A DNA stretch of 64,000 nucleotides from Luzula sylvatica (GCA_946800325.1 OX326958.1:63902366-63966365); one strand, 5' to 3'; numbered from the stretch's first letter, positions 35,290 through 48,720 are shown. Notes: generated by a model not told the origin, from the letters alone. Numbers and translations: made by a program.

Positions 35290-37620
35290 GAACTTCCCTT
35301 TCCACGAAGCAATTTTTTTGTGAATTTTTCTAATTAATTCAAATAGTGAGTTTTTCCTATTTCTTTGGTTTATTAGCTGATAGGGGTAGTCCTAGGTATT
35401 TAATTGGGAGTTCTTGTCATTCATATATGATAATTCTTTGTATTACTTCTAGGTGTGTATTCGGTATCGTTATTGGTGTAAATGAGCTTTTCGTTTCGTT
35501 AATTTGTAGACCGGTTATCTCAGAAAAATAGTGGAGTGCTTCTTTTATTATTTTAAGGTTGTTCGTGTGTGTTTCAACGAAAATTACCGTGTCATCGATA
35601 AATTGTAATACTTGGGTGGGTAGTGTTGTTGATTTTTGTAGGAGAGGGTCAATTTTCCATATTAGGTCTTGTAAGACATCTACGGCTATGTCAAACAATA
35701 GTGGTGATAGTGGGTCTCCTTGTCTTAGTCCTCTTTGATGGAAAAAAAGTTCGAGAATAACCCATTAGCTTTTAAATTCGAGCTCGACATAATGAAAAGG
35801 TTGTGGATCCAAAGTATCCATTTGTCCGGGAATTTTTTCGCTTTTAGCAAACATAGGATAAATTGCCATGATACCGTGTCAAAAGTTTTTTTGAAATCAA
35901 TTTTGAGCATAATGGTTGGTATTTTATTTTCTTTATAGAATTGGTGTAGTTCTCTAGCCACAACGAACGTTTTCGTAATGGCCCTTTCCTTTAAGAAAGC
36001 CGTTTGGTTATGGTGTATGAGTGATGGTAATAATGACTTTAATCTTGTTGCTAGTAGTTTGTTTATTATTTTGATTGATATCGATAACACCTTTTTCTTC
36101 TACCGAGGTCGGATTTTCTTTTTTTGGGACTATTGCCATGTTTAAACGCCATAGGTCTAATTTATTGTCGTAGAAATCGTTTACCAAGTCCATGATTTCT
36201 TTTCTCATTTCGGGCCACATTAGTGTTATGTATTCCGCCGGAATTCAATCCGGTCCGGATGCTTTTTCTTTTTTTAGCTCATTTATTACCATTTGTACTT
36301 CAAGTTCCATAAAAACATTTGTCAGGGTTGATAGGTCTATGTTGTTTCTTGCGGGATTTAATAGAGTTTGCATGTTAAAATTTGGTTCATTCTCTCTTTT
36401 GGATCCGAGAATTTCCGAATAATGTTCTTTGAAAAGTTTCAATATTTCTCTTTTATCGTTAGTTATGTTATCTCCTTGAGTTATTGATGGTATAGCATTG
36501 GTAAATCTTTTAACCGTTGCTATTGCATGGAAGTATTTAGTGTTTTCATCTCCTAGTTTGAGCCATGTGCAAGATGCTCTTTGTTGCCACTTTGTTTCTT
36601 GATTCGATGTTAGGGTATATATTCGTTCTTTTATTTCTATTCTTAATTTTCTTTCTATTTCATTTAGTGGGTTTCCTTCCTCCTTTATGTGTAGGTGTCT
36701 CACAACCTCTTTTGCGTTATTTAATTGTTCGTTATTTTTTTGAAAGCCCATTTTGTCCACTTTGTTAGCCCTTTTTTTACCTTGTTTAGCTTGAATAAAA
36801 AGGTTTTGGCCGAGTTGTTTAATGTTGGCAGTTGTGCGCTCCAAAAAATTTGGAATTCCTTTGTTATATCATTATGTTGTAACCAAAATTTCTCTAGTTT
36901 TATCGGTTTGTGTTGTTGTCTATTTTTCCTGGACAATGTTAATTTTAGTGGGGCATGATCGGCAGTTGTTGTTGGTAGGTCTCTGAGAGAAGGTATGATA
37001 TTGTAGTTTAAAAATTCATGGGAGATAAAATCTCTATCTAATTTGGATAAGGTTGTGGTTTGTCTTCCGTTAGACCACGTATATTTTATTCCGTGTAGTG
37101 GGACTTCTATTATATTTAGTTGGTTTATAAGATGGTTAAATTCTAGCACGAGAAAGGGGTCATGACCTACACCGGTTGTTTCGCTTCTTGCTCTTGTTAG
37201 GTTAAAATCACCTATTATTATCCACGACCCATTGTAGTTCTTTCTAATGCTATTTATTTCGGCTATGAAAGTTGTTCTAAGATCGTTACTTGTTGGGCCA
37301 TAGACATTTGTTAATAAGAAGGTGTAGTTGTTTTGAGATTTTATTATGGTGTTCAAGCAAAAAGTTGAAGGTAATGTGTCTTGAGTTGTGAATGTGTTTG
37401 TTGTTGCCGTCATTTGGCCTCCACGAGACCCATCCGAATTCTTAAAAGATGCGTTTGTAAATCTTGCGGGACAAACTTTTTTCATATAAAAAAAAGATGG
37501 ATTTTCTAATTTAGTTTCTTACATACACACAATGTTGCAACTAGCATCTCTCACCGAGTCCTGGACAACCTTACATTTTTCAAGATTTCCGAGGCCTCTA
37601 ACATTCCCACACAAAATCGA
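35290..37620 (-). pseudogene. LINE ORF2 endonuclease and reverse transcriptase
   Basis: The endonuclease reads NVRGLG, ETKL, NVYGP, GDFN and SKLDRDFISHEF, ending DHAPL (37620 to about 36900). A stop codon (TAA for the usual Gln) directly precedes ETKL near 37527. RT motifs follow: MLKIDFKKTFDTVSW (about 35900-36000) and LQFIDDTVIF in 35417-35698, where the catalytic YADD box reads FIDD, and then a decayed YLGLPLS. Several frameshifts occur between 35700 and 36300. It is not functional. Confidence 0.92.
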
Positions 37621-38028
37621 GATAGAGTTAAATAGTTTAACAAACATTGCTTATCAAAATATCTAATCTTTCAAGGCCCCTTTTTTGGAGTCGGCCTAGT
37701 TCTCGGACATGGCATCGTCGCCATTCTCTCCTTGTTGCTCTCTTTCTGCAGGTGGCCCGCTTCTTTCAAAAAAAATTCCTAGAGATAAAAACCCACAATA
37801 GTTAGTATCTTTTTCTAGATTACTATTTTTTTGGTTTATTTTTAGTGAGCAAGTGCCAATTTTTTGTTTTTGTTTTTGTGTGGGTCTTTATTTTGTTTTG
37901 GGCTTCGGGTTACTAATTCATGGGGTGTTCTAATTAACCTATTGGGTTCGTTTTGTAAATCTTTTTTTTTGGGGCTCGGTTTGGGTTTCTTCATTTATTA
38001 CTTTCTCGATTTGTGTATTACTTGCTCT

Positions 38029-39135
38029 TGAAGGAAATACAGTTTTGGATCCGAAGGAAATACAGTTTTGGAAATACAGTTTTGGATCTAAAATAGTACG
38101 TAGGACAAACGAACGTACGCGTTCGTGGGCATATTAAACATATTAGTAAAACTGGTATAACTTTCAGTAGGTAACTCCGATTTGAATGATTTAAACTGGG
38201 TTAGTTAGATAAGGAGATTATCTAGAACTTTCATGTTGTAAGATTTTCCATTTGAGTGACGTATCAGTGTCGTTCTAATGGAATACCGAAAGGGTGCGAC
38301 GGTTTGACATACAGTCAGTAAAATGGGCGTAACGTTCGGGTCCGAACTCCAATTTGTCTGGATCCAATTGGGTTGGAAAGATAATAAGATTATCTACAAC
38401 TTTCGTAAATGTTCAAAGTCGGTTGGAACGATTTGATATTTTCGTTCTGACAGAATACTGAAAGGGTGTATGCAGTTTTCTGTTTGAAAAGGTGTATAGA
38501 AGATATACATACCTTTTGGCCCATCCTTATCCTATGGAGTATATATATGATGTTTCTCTCTCTCTCTCTCTCTCTCATAAGTTGAGTGCGGATAATTAAT
38601 GGATTTTATCCAGAAATTATGAGACTCTAATCAGATGATGAAAGAGTGCGAAGAGATTAAGAGAAAGAGAAAAGAGGAGAAAAGAGTTTTCTCCGTCTTA
38701 GAGAATCGAAACGCAATCATGCAAGTTCGCCGGTGCATCGTCTAGGCAGATGCATCCGCGACCGAGGTGCTACGACTCACGGTGGATACGGATAGATGAG
38801 CGACATATGTGGCTCTTCGTTGTAATCAAACCGGAGAAGTAATCGAGTAACGGGCTGTGGAAGCGTGCGGGCATGGAACGCGCGAAGACAACCGGAAACG
38901 TGTCAAGATGGTGGGAGACGTGCGGTATGGGACGTACGGGCTAGTCACCAACGTGACACCGAAGGAAGAGAAGGATGCGAGCGATCAACCCGTCGTGCGT
39001 GATCAATTTCACGCTGGTAATCGTCTATCCTACTTTGCAACGTACCCTCGATATCGAAGCGTGATCTTGGATTTTGGGAACCGGACCGGGCCTTCATATC
39101 CGTTGCGCGGCCCGGAGACGGGATAATTCCCTACA
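38029..39135 (+). repeat. Element D 5' LTR
   Basis: 1107 bp. The first 70 bp holds a repeated aaatacagttttgga unit absent from the 3' LTR. It has GATAAT/ATTATCT palindromic modules near 38208-38224 and 38380-38396, and a CT run at about 38555-38577. Confidence 0.93.
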
Positions 39136-39136
39136 G

Positions 39137-39148
39137 TGGTATCAGAGC
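39137..39148 (+). promoter_or_regulatory. Element D primer binding site
   Basis: TGGTATCAGAGC, one base after the end of the 5' LTR. Confidence 0.9.
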
Positions 39149-39399
39149 GATCGCTGAGATTCGAGGGTCGAATCATAGTCGTATATTGAATATACGCACG
39201 GGTTATCAAAGTTCGTACCCGTTTGCATGAAAATTGGTGATTGAAAAGGAATTTCGATTAAAATCACAAGTGAACTCACTAGAGATCGGTCATAGGATGA
39301 TTCAGAGTATCTAGGAATGATCGTGAAAAGAGTTTCACGATCGATCGTTTTCGAAACGATGAAAAACGAAATCAAAATCAGGGCAGAATTGGCAAAAAA

Positions 39400-39840
39400 A
39401 CGCACGGTCAGTCATCACGCACCAGTGGTCAGTCATGACGCACCGAGTGGGTGCCACGGAATCGCGGGGGTGCCTTTGGTCAGTCATGACGCACCGATCG
39501 GTCAGTCATGACGCACCGAGCGGGTGCCACGGATTCGCGGGGTGCCTTTGGTCAGTCATGACGCACCGATCGGTCAGTCATGACGCACCGAGCGGGTGCT
39601 GTTTGTCAGTCATGACGCACCGATCGGTCAGTCATGACGCACCGAGCGGAGGCTGTTGGTCAGTCATGACGCACCGATCGGTGAGTCATGACGCTAGGGC
39701 CCCTGGAAGTTTTTGATGTTGGTCAGTCATGACGCACCAAACTGTCAGTCATGGCGGACTGTACAAAAATCCTGTGTAAAGAGTTACATGAGGTAGTGCA
39801 TCATGACGCAACTTATGGTGCATCATGACGCACAAGCCCC
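39400..39840 (+). repeat. Leader minisatellite of element D (TCAGTCATGACGCACC)
   Basis: Twelve copies or near-copies of a unit centred on CAGTCATGACGCACC, mostly in pairs inside a longer period of about 88 bp, followed by two copies of GCATCATGACGCA. It lies between the primer site and the gag remnant. Element A has different DNA at this position. Each unit contains ATGACGCAC, a TGACG-type bZIP core. Confidence 0.9.
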
Positions 39841-40100
39841 TGGTTGCCAGATTTGTTTTTTGACTACACACTTCGAAAATTCGTATTCTTTGCACCAATT
39901 TATTTCATATTTATTTAATTATTATTTAGAATAATTTAGTCTCCATAGATAGTGCATATGCATTAGAAAATCTTGTGATGGTGATATAATATGATTATGT
40001 CACGAAATATAACATGCATTGGCATGATCCCTCATAATATTTAAGTCATGGAAATGCTTTCCATATTGACAACCACTATGATCGGTACTACGTTTCACAT

Positions 40101-40280
40101 GGGTTAAGGCCAAAGCCGACATGGGTTATTGTGGTTATTGACGGGGTGGCAAGCGTTAAATAAGGACTGATAAGGGTTAAGGCCAAAGCCGACTTATTAG
40201 TAGTTTATTTGAACGATACGTTGAGTATGGTTGTGACTTAACCGTTCAATCCAATAAGGGTTAAGGCCAAAGCCGACTTG
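40101..40280 (+). repeat. Three spaced copies of GGGTTAAGGCCAAAGCCGAC
   Basis: Copies start at 40101, 40174 and 40258 in the gag-side region of element D. Element A has corresponding GGCTAAAGTC motifs on the minus strand near 12730, 12960 and 13032, with C-to-T type changes. Function unknown. Confidence 0.7.
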
Positions 40281-41184
40281 ATTGGAGTTCGGGGCATTGA
40301 TAGGATGCACACACGGAACTGGGATTGTATATGATACGACCCATCACCGAAATCCTATAAAGGTTCAAGAGTCGCATTGGATGCGATTGGATATAATCCT
40401 ACCTAAATAGCGAGATCCCACCCGTCTGCCAAAGCAACTTGTGGGAGGATCGTGATATATGGATCTTGGATGTTATGGACTTGGAGTCCCGTATCGATAT
40501 GAGGGTTACCGATTCGATAAAAATAACATTATCATATAATCATCATATAAGCATATAGATTAAGTACGCATGGTTAGGAGTTAATCTACATCATCCGTTT
40601 AGAATTATGTTTTCTAGCAACACCAAATATGTCGATGAGATCGATATGATAGATGGCTTTTGGGCCGAAATTGCCATGATTAACCTTGATAGTCAGAGAA
40701 TAGTTCTTAGACTTAAAGGGACGTGTTGGACACAAATATGGCATATTCAGGGCTCGAGGCTTTGGCTTTAGAGAAATCCGGGTTCGATAAACTTTAAGAA
40801 GGAATCGAACGATATTACGTGCCTTGTGGTGGCATGTATAGACGCATATTCTCAAAATTGTTTTGAGAATTCGGGTGTATATGAAAGTAAAACACAATGC
40901 TCATGAAATAGTTTCAAGAGCTAGAGCGCGTTGAATGATTCAATGCGGCTCATAGAGTAGGTCAATTTCGAGATGCCTTATGGGTCTTGGATTAACACTC
41001 GGGTGTTGATGGTACGAGATTTGTTCTTCGTGACCGAATATCATATGTATTCGATAGATAAGTCGATCCCGAAATTGCATGAGATGTGATTTAAATTTGA
41101 ATTGGAGATGCTCGGAGCATCCGAGGAATCCAATACATTCAGATGCGTGGATGTCCTTGTAATTCAAAGGCGGGATCGAAAGAA

Positions 41185-43547
41185 ATAAATGTCTAAGGGT
41201 ATTTTGGGAAAATGTTTTCCAAACAGAAAGTTCGGACAAAGAGTTGTCCAAACTAATGACTCAAAGAATGGTGAAATCCGAGGAGGATTAAACCAAGAGG
41301 TTGATTGCTTCTTTTGGCATTGCCGTCTTGGCCATATAAACGAGATTCGCGTATCTAGATTCCATATGATGGATTGCTAGAATCATTCGAATTAGATTCG
41401 ATTGATTAATGCGATACTTATTTATTAGGCAAGACGACAAAGGGCATCATTCTCCAAAGGTTGGAGAAAGATCCAACGAATTATTGGAAATTACATTTAG
41501 ATGTAATGTTCCGATAAGTTCCAAGGCAAGAGGAGGCTATCGGTATTTTGTTACGTTTATGGACGGTTAAAGTAGATATGAAAATATTTATTTAATGCGT
41601 GCCGAAATGGAGACTTTTGAAATGTTCAAAGAGTTTCAAAAACGAAATACAAAATCGACTAAGCAAGAGAATCAAAGCTTTTCGATAGGATCGAGAAGGC
41701 GAGTATTTGAGCTAAACCTTTCGATAGGATCGAAGAGGCGATATTTGAGTTATGAATATTGATGATCATTTATGATTGTGGAATCGTTTCACGATTGCCT
41801 TTATTCGGAACATTGAGATGTGTCCGAAAAGAGGAAATGAACGCATGTTGGACATGGTTCAATAAATGATAAGTCAATAGGCCCAAAAATGTTTTGGGGA
41901 CACGCCCTTGAGACAGCGGCACTAATGAATGGTTGCATATAAGATAATGACCATAAACCTTCTAATCGGTACAAAAGTCGCCATATGAGATATGGATCGG
42001 AATGGTTCCGAAGTGGTCATTTGTACAGATTTGAGGATGTGGGTATATTTCGAAATTTTTTTCGGTTAAACTCAATCCCAAATCTGAAAATTGTTCGTTT
42101 ATCCTTAAGGAAACTAAAGGGTATTAATTCTAACGTCCCGACGAAAATGAGATTTTCGTGGCTCGAAGAGATGCCTTCTTGGAGGAGGACTAGATGCGCA
42201 CAAGTTTGGAACTTGGTGCCATTTATCTCTATGCGGGCTAGTGGGAGTAGAATAAATCTCGAAAGAGTTCGAGATTTGAAAATGAACATTGTACCGATGA
42301 AAGTTGACATGGCTTCATCAAGAGTTGATGAACGCAAGTCGAACACACAAATGAATTTTTCGTAGATCAAGTAGGCTATATCATAAGCGGGTAAATACGG
42401 ATTTATCGTGGCTAATGGTGATAGATCGAAATCATATGATGATTCGATATCCTACAAGGATGCTATGAAAAGTTGATTCCACATGACATGGTGTCATGAA
42501 ATCTGAGATTCGATCCATGTAAATTATCAAGTTCAGAACTTGATTTGATTACTTTCTGGGTTAGACCCGTGAAATGTGAGTGGGTTTTTCAAGATGAAGA
42601 ACCTACATGGATAGGAATACGCATATATGTAAAGCGAGGCTTTTTGCGAAGAGTTTCATGCAATTCATAGTCGGACTATGAAGAAACGTTTTCGCATGTT
42701 GCCATGCTTTCCCATTCTCGAAATTTTGCTTGCCATAATTGCATATAATGACTATATGATGTGGCAAGATGGATGTCGAAACCGAATTTCTTCACAGAAA
42801 TTTTATTAAAGGACGTGTACTTGACACAACCTTACGGTTTTGTCGATTCATAAGAATCGGAATAGGATTTGCATGCTTTAACGATCCATATGATGGATTA
42901 GAGAAAGCTTCTCGGAATTGGAATATTCGTTTTAAGGAAGTTATAAACTGTTATAACATTGTCGGAACGAATGAAAACTTTGTGTAAACATGAAGGTTAG
43001 TGGGAGCCGCGTTATATTTCTTGTAACGACATAGAGCGTCTAATTCACCATCAATAAAATTCATGGGAATCACACGAGTTTGAATGTAATGCGATTACAT
43101 GAGACTAACTCTTGTGAATGTATAATGGTTATACATATATATACATAATTGTTATGTGTATTTAAACCCATCGAGATTTGTATTGATAGCGGTGAAGTTT
43201 ATCCTTGAATACTTTGCGAAAGAATTCAGGATTTTATTTTATCTATAATGGTATGGAAGACGTGTTGGTTATAAAGAATTATAACAACAACAGTTTCCAA
43301 AGATTTAGCACGTCGAAATATGTAGCACGACTTTCGATCACAAAGTGTGCACATGTTTTGCTTAAATGAAAACACGGTTATGTGGAAAGGTTCCACAAGA
43401 CCAATAGTTAGTGATTATATTTACGGAGGCGAGTATATTGTGGTTATTAATCGCAAAAGGAAGTGGTATGGATCGAGGATACATGACCAAACTCTAGTAG
43501 TCACGAGTTATCGGATTTATGGTTGTTTATTGCGTGAGACGCAATAG
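41185..43547 (+). pseudogene. Element D decayed pol
   Basis: GAG-pre-integrase FFWHCRLGHINEIRVSRF is at 41311-41380. Integrase follows (about 41420-41650: ARGGYRYFVTFMDG, then ETFEMFKEFQ). The integrase C-terminal region is spread over 41985-42370. RT starts at 42769 (MDVETEFLHRNF, decayed YDGLEKASRNWNIRF). An RNase H remnant is at 43347-43547. In-frame stops occur in every domain. The remnants and their lesions match element A. Confidence 0.82.
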
Positions 43548-44970
43548 TACAAGTCACAAATGCCGAGGTCACAACCACTTCTAGCCAATACTCAGAAAAA
43601 ATTCATTTGATCCCTGAAATTTTGTGAAAAGATGTGATCGGAGATATTGGAAATGTTCCAATATAGATGATGATTAACACTAGCGGGAACGTGCGGACCC
43701 GTTTACAAAACCGCTCTCTCTAGTCGCGCATGACTGTCATGCGATGACTATGGGTATGGAGATACCTAGAGGAGGAAGAAGAGAGTAGAGTGTAGTTATC
43801 TAAATACGATAGTCCTCGCAGGTTATGGGTATGGAGATACCCATAGGTAAACGTTGTATCACCCAAATACTTAGTCCATATGAATGCATCCCTTTTAAAA
43901 ATTTTGTTTACTTAAATTAATATGCATTCACCTAATATGAAAACTGTGTGCGGGTTGTGTAATATGATTGTTACATGAACCCTGATTTGAACTTGTGTGG
44001 ACGCCGGCATAATTGATGATTATGTGCATCAAAACCGTCACACTTAAAGTGTCATTTCTAAACATCCCTAGTCGCGGATCAGTTTGCTTAAGAGAGAAGC
44101 ATTTCTATTATCAGATAATAGACTGGACGTGTACACTAGTACGTTTGCCGAGGAGATGATTATGTTTTGCTAATCATGGGACAAGGTGTTTGTCGAATCG
44201 GGAACGTAGATATATGTTAGGTTACATGTATTAGATATGACCAAAGCCGCGAGACCATGACATGATTTAGTCATTATATATGGACTTGCGACGGATGGGG
44301 TTTTAGGTTCTTCACACTTGAGGGGACCATTGATTGCGTTACGTGCGTAACACAATGATTTGATATGACCTTACGCCTACCGTAACAGGGGGCCAAAACG
44401 GTCATCATTGGGTATTGTGCGAAACACGGAATTCAATATGAGTCTCCAAGATAGGAATTGTTTATTCCGAAAGGAAGAGATATCTCTTAGGCCGCTCGAT
44501 GAATTGATTAACGAAATCTCTGGCCAGAGTCAATGATATTAAAAGTTAATATCGATTGTAATTTGTTAACTCAATTCGGAATCGGGAAATAAGTATAGTT
44601 AATCAAGACATAAGGATGACTACCACCATGTCTTTTGATTAACGGATATCGCAAACAAGAGAACTAGTAACCGCTATTCGAGATAGGCACAATGATCACA
44701 ATCATTTTTCGTTTTAACATGGGTAGCCATGATGGAGTGACTAGATCCCGCTCATGGGCTTGTAGTGCCATGGAAACGGCCTACTGCCATCGTTAAACGA
44801 ACCTACACGGTCACACAACGAGTCGTACTATGTCGGGCTTGATTGGAAGTTTTTGCACATAGGATGTGCATGGCTTTAGCGTATATGATACGCGGGCTAG
44901 ATTCTCTGATATAGTGTATATGTGATATACATGAGTACCTTTTAGGTGGATCTGAAACTGAGTGGGAGAC

Positions 44971-46032
44971 TGAAGGAAATACAGTTTTGGATCAACGCTA
45001 AAATAGTACGTAGGACAAATGAACGTACGCGTTCGTGGGCATACTAAACAGATTAGTACAACTGGTATAACTTTCAGTAGGTAACTCCGATTTGAATGAT
45101 TCAAATTGGGTTAGTTATCTAATGAGATTATCTAGAACGTTCATGTTGTAAGATTTTCCATTTGAGCGACGTATCAGTGTCGTTCTAATGGAATACCGAA
45201 AGGGTGCGACGGTTTGACATACAGTCAGTAAAACGGGCGTAACTTTCGGGTCCGAACTCCAATTTGGCTGGATCCAATTGGGTTGGAAACATAATAAGAT
45301 TATCTACAACTTTCGTGAATGTTCAAAGTCGGTTGGAACGATTTGATATTTTCGTTCTGACAGAATACTGAAAGGGTGTATGCAGTTTTCTGTTTGAAAA
45401 GGTGTATAGAAGATATACATACCTTTTGGCCCATCCTTATCCTATGGAGTATATATAGGATGTTTCTCTCTCTCTCTCTCTCATAAGTTGAGTGCAGATA
45501 ATTAATGGATTTTATCCAGAAATTATGAGACTCTAATCAGATGATGAAAGAGTGCGATGAGATTAAGAGAAAGAGAAAAGAGTTTTCTCCGTCTTAGAGA
45601 ATCGAAACGCAATCATGCAAGTTCGCCGGTGCATCGTCTAGGCAGATGCATCCGCGACCGAGGTGCTACGACTCACGGTGGATACGGGTAGAGGAGCGAC
45701 ATATGTGGCTCTTCGTTGTGATCAAACCGGAGAACTAATCGAGTAACGGACTGTGAAAGCGTGCGGGCATGGAACGCGCGAAGACAACCGGAAACGTGTC
45801 AAGATGGTGGGAGACGTGCGGTATGGGACGTACGGGCTAGTCACCAACGTGACACCGAAGGAAGAGAATGATGCGAGCAATCAACCCGTCGTGCGTGATC
45901 AATTTCACGCTGGTAATCGTATATCCTACTTTGCAACGTACCCTCGATATCGAAGCGTGATCTTGGATTTTGGGAACCGGACCGGGCCTTCATATCCGCT
46001 GCGTGGGCCCGGAGACGGGATAATTCCCTGCA
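44971..46032 (+). repeat. Element D 3' LTR
   Basis: 1062 bp, preceded by the polypurine tract. It ends ATAATTCCCTGCA and is followed directly by gctct and LINE sequence. Confidence 0.95.
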
Positions 46033-46037
46033 GCTCT

Positions 46038-48720
46038 TACTAACTCGTTTACATCTTGGATAATTGTGGCTTTAATTTTTTCGGTTTGGAGTAACACATC
46101 TATTTCTTTTGGTTTGAGGCCACATAAAATTCGAATTTCATTTATAGTCAAGTTTTCTAATTTTTTAAAGTGTTATTTTTCTTCTTTTAGTGATTCTAAG
46201 ATATTTTTCCTAGTTTTATTCTTGCCTTTTTGTATCGTTGTATTTCTAGTTTTTGATATTTTTTCTCGGTTGGTTTCGTACCATCAAAAAAGGTGGTTAT
46301 TTTCTTTTCTCTATTTGATTTTCTTATTGCTAAATTTGAGTGTTTTAGAAAGGGTGTTTTAATGAAGGCATTTTTGGGGGTATATATATATATAGGAGCA
46401 AGATGGTTTATTTGTACCTTTGGGGTTCCTTTTGTCGGACCCGTAGGATTTGTCGGATGACATGACACTCTTCTCTTTGTCCTCACTTTGTGCACGTGTA
46501 GGGGGTTGTTTAGCATTTGGTTTCTCTTTTTCCATCATTCCTTTCACCTTTTCCTCCTTGTCTTTTCCTTCATCTTCCCTAGGAATGTATCCCATCACCT
46601 TTTCTCTTTCATCTTTAATGCCCCCATTAATGTCCTCATTTAATTCTCCCATCACATCCTCCATCATATCATTCATCTCATCACCTTCACATCCTCCTTG
46701 TACTATTTTCGGCTCCCTAGGTACCTCACCATTCCTAGCCATCATCATCTCTATATTGGATCCATGTTGATCCAATAAGAGATTTTGTTCAACCCGATCC
46801 GCAATTTCATTTGTTCTTGGTTCGGTTTCGTTTGGATCCGCCACTACTAGTATCCGATTAGTATTTTGGATTTTTTTCTTCCTTTCTTCCTCCAATACTA
46901 GTCGAGACCGGTTTGGCAACCCATCTCGTTATAGGAGCTTGTTTGAGGGTTTGAGAACTTGCATTTTTTTAGCTTTTTTAAATCCGCGGTTTCGGGGACT
47001 TGGCTCGGTTGGAGTGTTAGGATATCCGTTGCAATTTTGAAGATTTTCGTAACTCCTATTGGTTCTTTCTCCGAGAAGAGTATTGGTGCAAGCACATCCT
47101 TTGCTTGGGATGATGGAGCCTCCGTCCATAGCGATTGGAAATATTTTCTCCAATTTTTGCTATTTATTTGTGGCCCAAAATTTGCAAATTCGTCCGAGGT
47201 TGGTGTACCCCTTGCTTGCAATGGTGCAAGTAAATCCTCACTTGAGCTCGTTGATTTGGAGCTCGGTTTTGGCTCGGGTTCTCGAATAAATTTGCGATGA
47301 AATTCCTCAAATTCATTCTCGGTTGGTGTTGTATCATTTGGGACGTAGGTTTGGACATTTTTGACCATCGTTCCCAACGATTTTACCTTGATCATTTTCT
47401 CCATTGAATCAGCGGAGCAAGGGATCTCGGTTGGGAATTTGTCGGGTTCATCGGTTGCTAGTTTGACCTCAAGCTTCTCCATGCTTTCAAGGTCTTCTAA
47501 TGGTCCGTGGTAAATGATCTTTCCATACGGGCCGAGAAGTATCATAAGCTCGTTCAAACACGACGCTTGCACCGGTAATTCCCATAACTCGAACCAAAAT
47601 TTGAATTGTAATTTATTCTCTTTACCTCCAATCGCATTACTCCACGGGTATGTTACAAAAGCCGCTTCATTTAGGATTTTACAATTCCTTTCGGCGAACT
47701 CAGCTCGGTTTACGGACTCGGGGAGAATGAGGAGGTATTTGTTATTACCCCAATAAACTAGCTCAAAAGGATGAATCCAATGCTCGATTGATTGATATAC
47801 AATGATGTTGAGAGTGTCTGGATTGTGGACTTGTACAAATCTAGCATCTAAAATCATTGCTTTCTCGAGTCTTTTCGTACTCTTGGCATGATCCGGGGTG
47901 GTCAGGATATAGGTCTTCACATTGAGAGGTTTTGGTTTGTCCACTTTAATTGTTGGGGTTGGATCAAACGGTTTTTTGTATAATGCCGAACATTCCTTAA
48001 AGGTATGACCATTGTAACGACAATTTAAACAAATTCTCGGGTTCCAACATTCCACGGTTTCGTGTCCGTGCCTCATGCACCTCGTGCATAGGTCGAACAA
48101 CGATGGGTGACTCGGATCCAGTGGGAAAGATGGTCTAATATAGGAGAAAGCATTACCCGTGTTGCATGCGTTTGGTGAATGTGGCCTCTTGGACCCACTT
48201 GAGTTTCCAACTTCCCTCTCTCTTCCTCTTTGAGCTCCAACATTAACCGAGTCTCCATTAATAGTGCTGTTTTGGGTACCACTTCCAACTTGGTTTACTT
48301 GCCTCCATTCTTGAGTTGGGAGGCGAAAGTGGCTTGATTTCTCCTATTCACTTGCGCTTGTCCACCTTGAAGATGGGGTTGGGTGTGGTGACCCGCGGTA
48401 TTTATTATATCCGTCCTAGGGTTGGCTCCTCTATTTTCTCGGTTGGTTCCTCTCCCTCTTTCCCCATAACCTCTTCCTTGGTACATGGCACAAGATTGAT
48501 AGTTAGGATTTTGAGCTCGGTTTTTTTGCTTCCCTTGATAATGGTGGTTATGAGAGATGTAGTTCTTTTTTCTTTTTGAATAGGGAGAGAAAGGGTGGGA
48601 GAATATTCTAATGTTTCTTTGGATTTGCTTCCAACCTCCACCAATGTCCCCCACTTGAAGTTTTCCTTTCTTCTCCAATGGTTTTGGCACATTTACCCAT
48701 GCACTCTCTCTCTTCTCCAT
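46038..48720 (-). pseudogene. LINE ORF1 (CCHC zinc-knuckle RNA-binding protein)
   Basis: The ATG at 48720 gives MEKRESAWVNVPKPLEKKGK followed by a basic, Gln/Arg/Gly-rich region to 48295. A one-base shift near 48300 moves the frame into a segment with two CX2CX4HX4C knuckles (CTRCMRHGHETVEC and CLNCRYNGHTFKEC, about 48000-48090) that runs to 46898. The acidic, Lys/Glu-rich C-terminus continues in another frame (46359-46919), then past a short TA run (about 46381-46393) into a third. Element D sits in this C-terminal part and the frame resumes on its far side (38023 to about 37900). In L1-type elements this protein coats the RNA. It is broken by at least two frameshifts. Confidence 0.85.

Larger units (their letters stand above)
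38029..46032 (+). mobile_element. Element D: full-length LTR retrotransposon nested in the LINE
   Basis: 8004 bp, TGAAGGAAATAC...CTGCA, with a perfect 5-bp duplication gctct at 38024-38028 and 46033-46037. LTRs are 38029-39135 and 44971-46032. The primer site is at 39137-39148 and the polypurine tract gagtgggagac at 44960-44970. The interior is colinear with element A but decayed in the same way. The left LTR has a partial tandem duplication at its start and a longer (CT)n run, which accounts for most of the 45-bp length difference. LTR divergence is clearly higher than in A, so D is older. Confidence 0.95.

Noticed and set aside
39317..39716. Frames of 64 and 93 codons through the minisatellite
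   Set aside because: Created by translating the tandem units; no conserved partner in element A.
39400..39840. Regularly repeated TCAGTCATGACGCACC units as a CRISPR-like array
   Set aside because: The units are nearly contiguous, the intervening DNA is itself repeated, and the array lies inside a eukaryotic LTR retrotransposon leader.
46450..46770. 106-codon plus-strand Ser/Phe-rich frame
   Set aside because: Antisense of the acidic, Lys/Glu-rich LINE ORF1 C-terminus.
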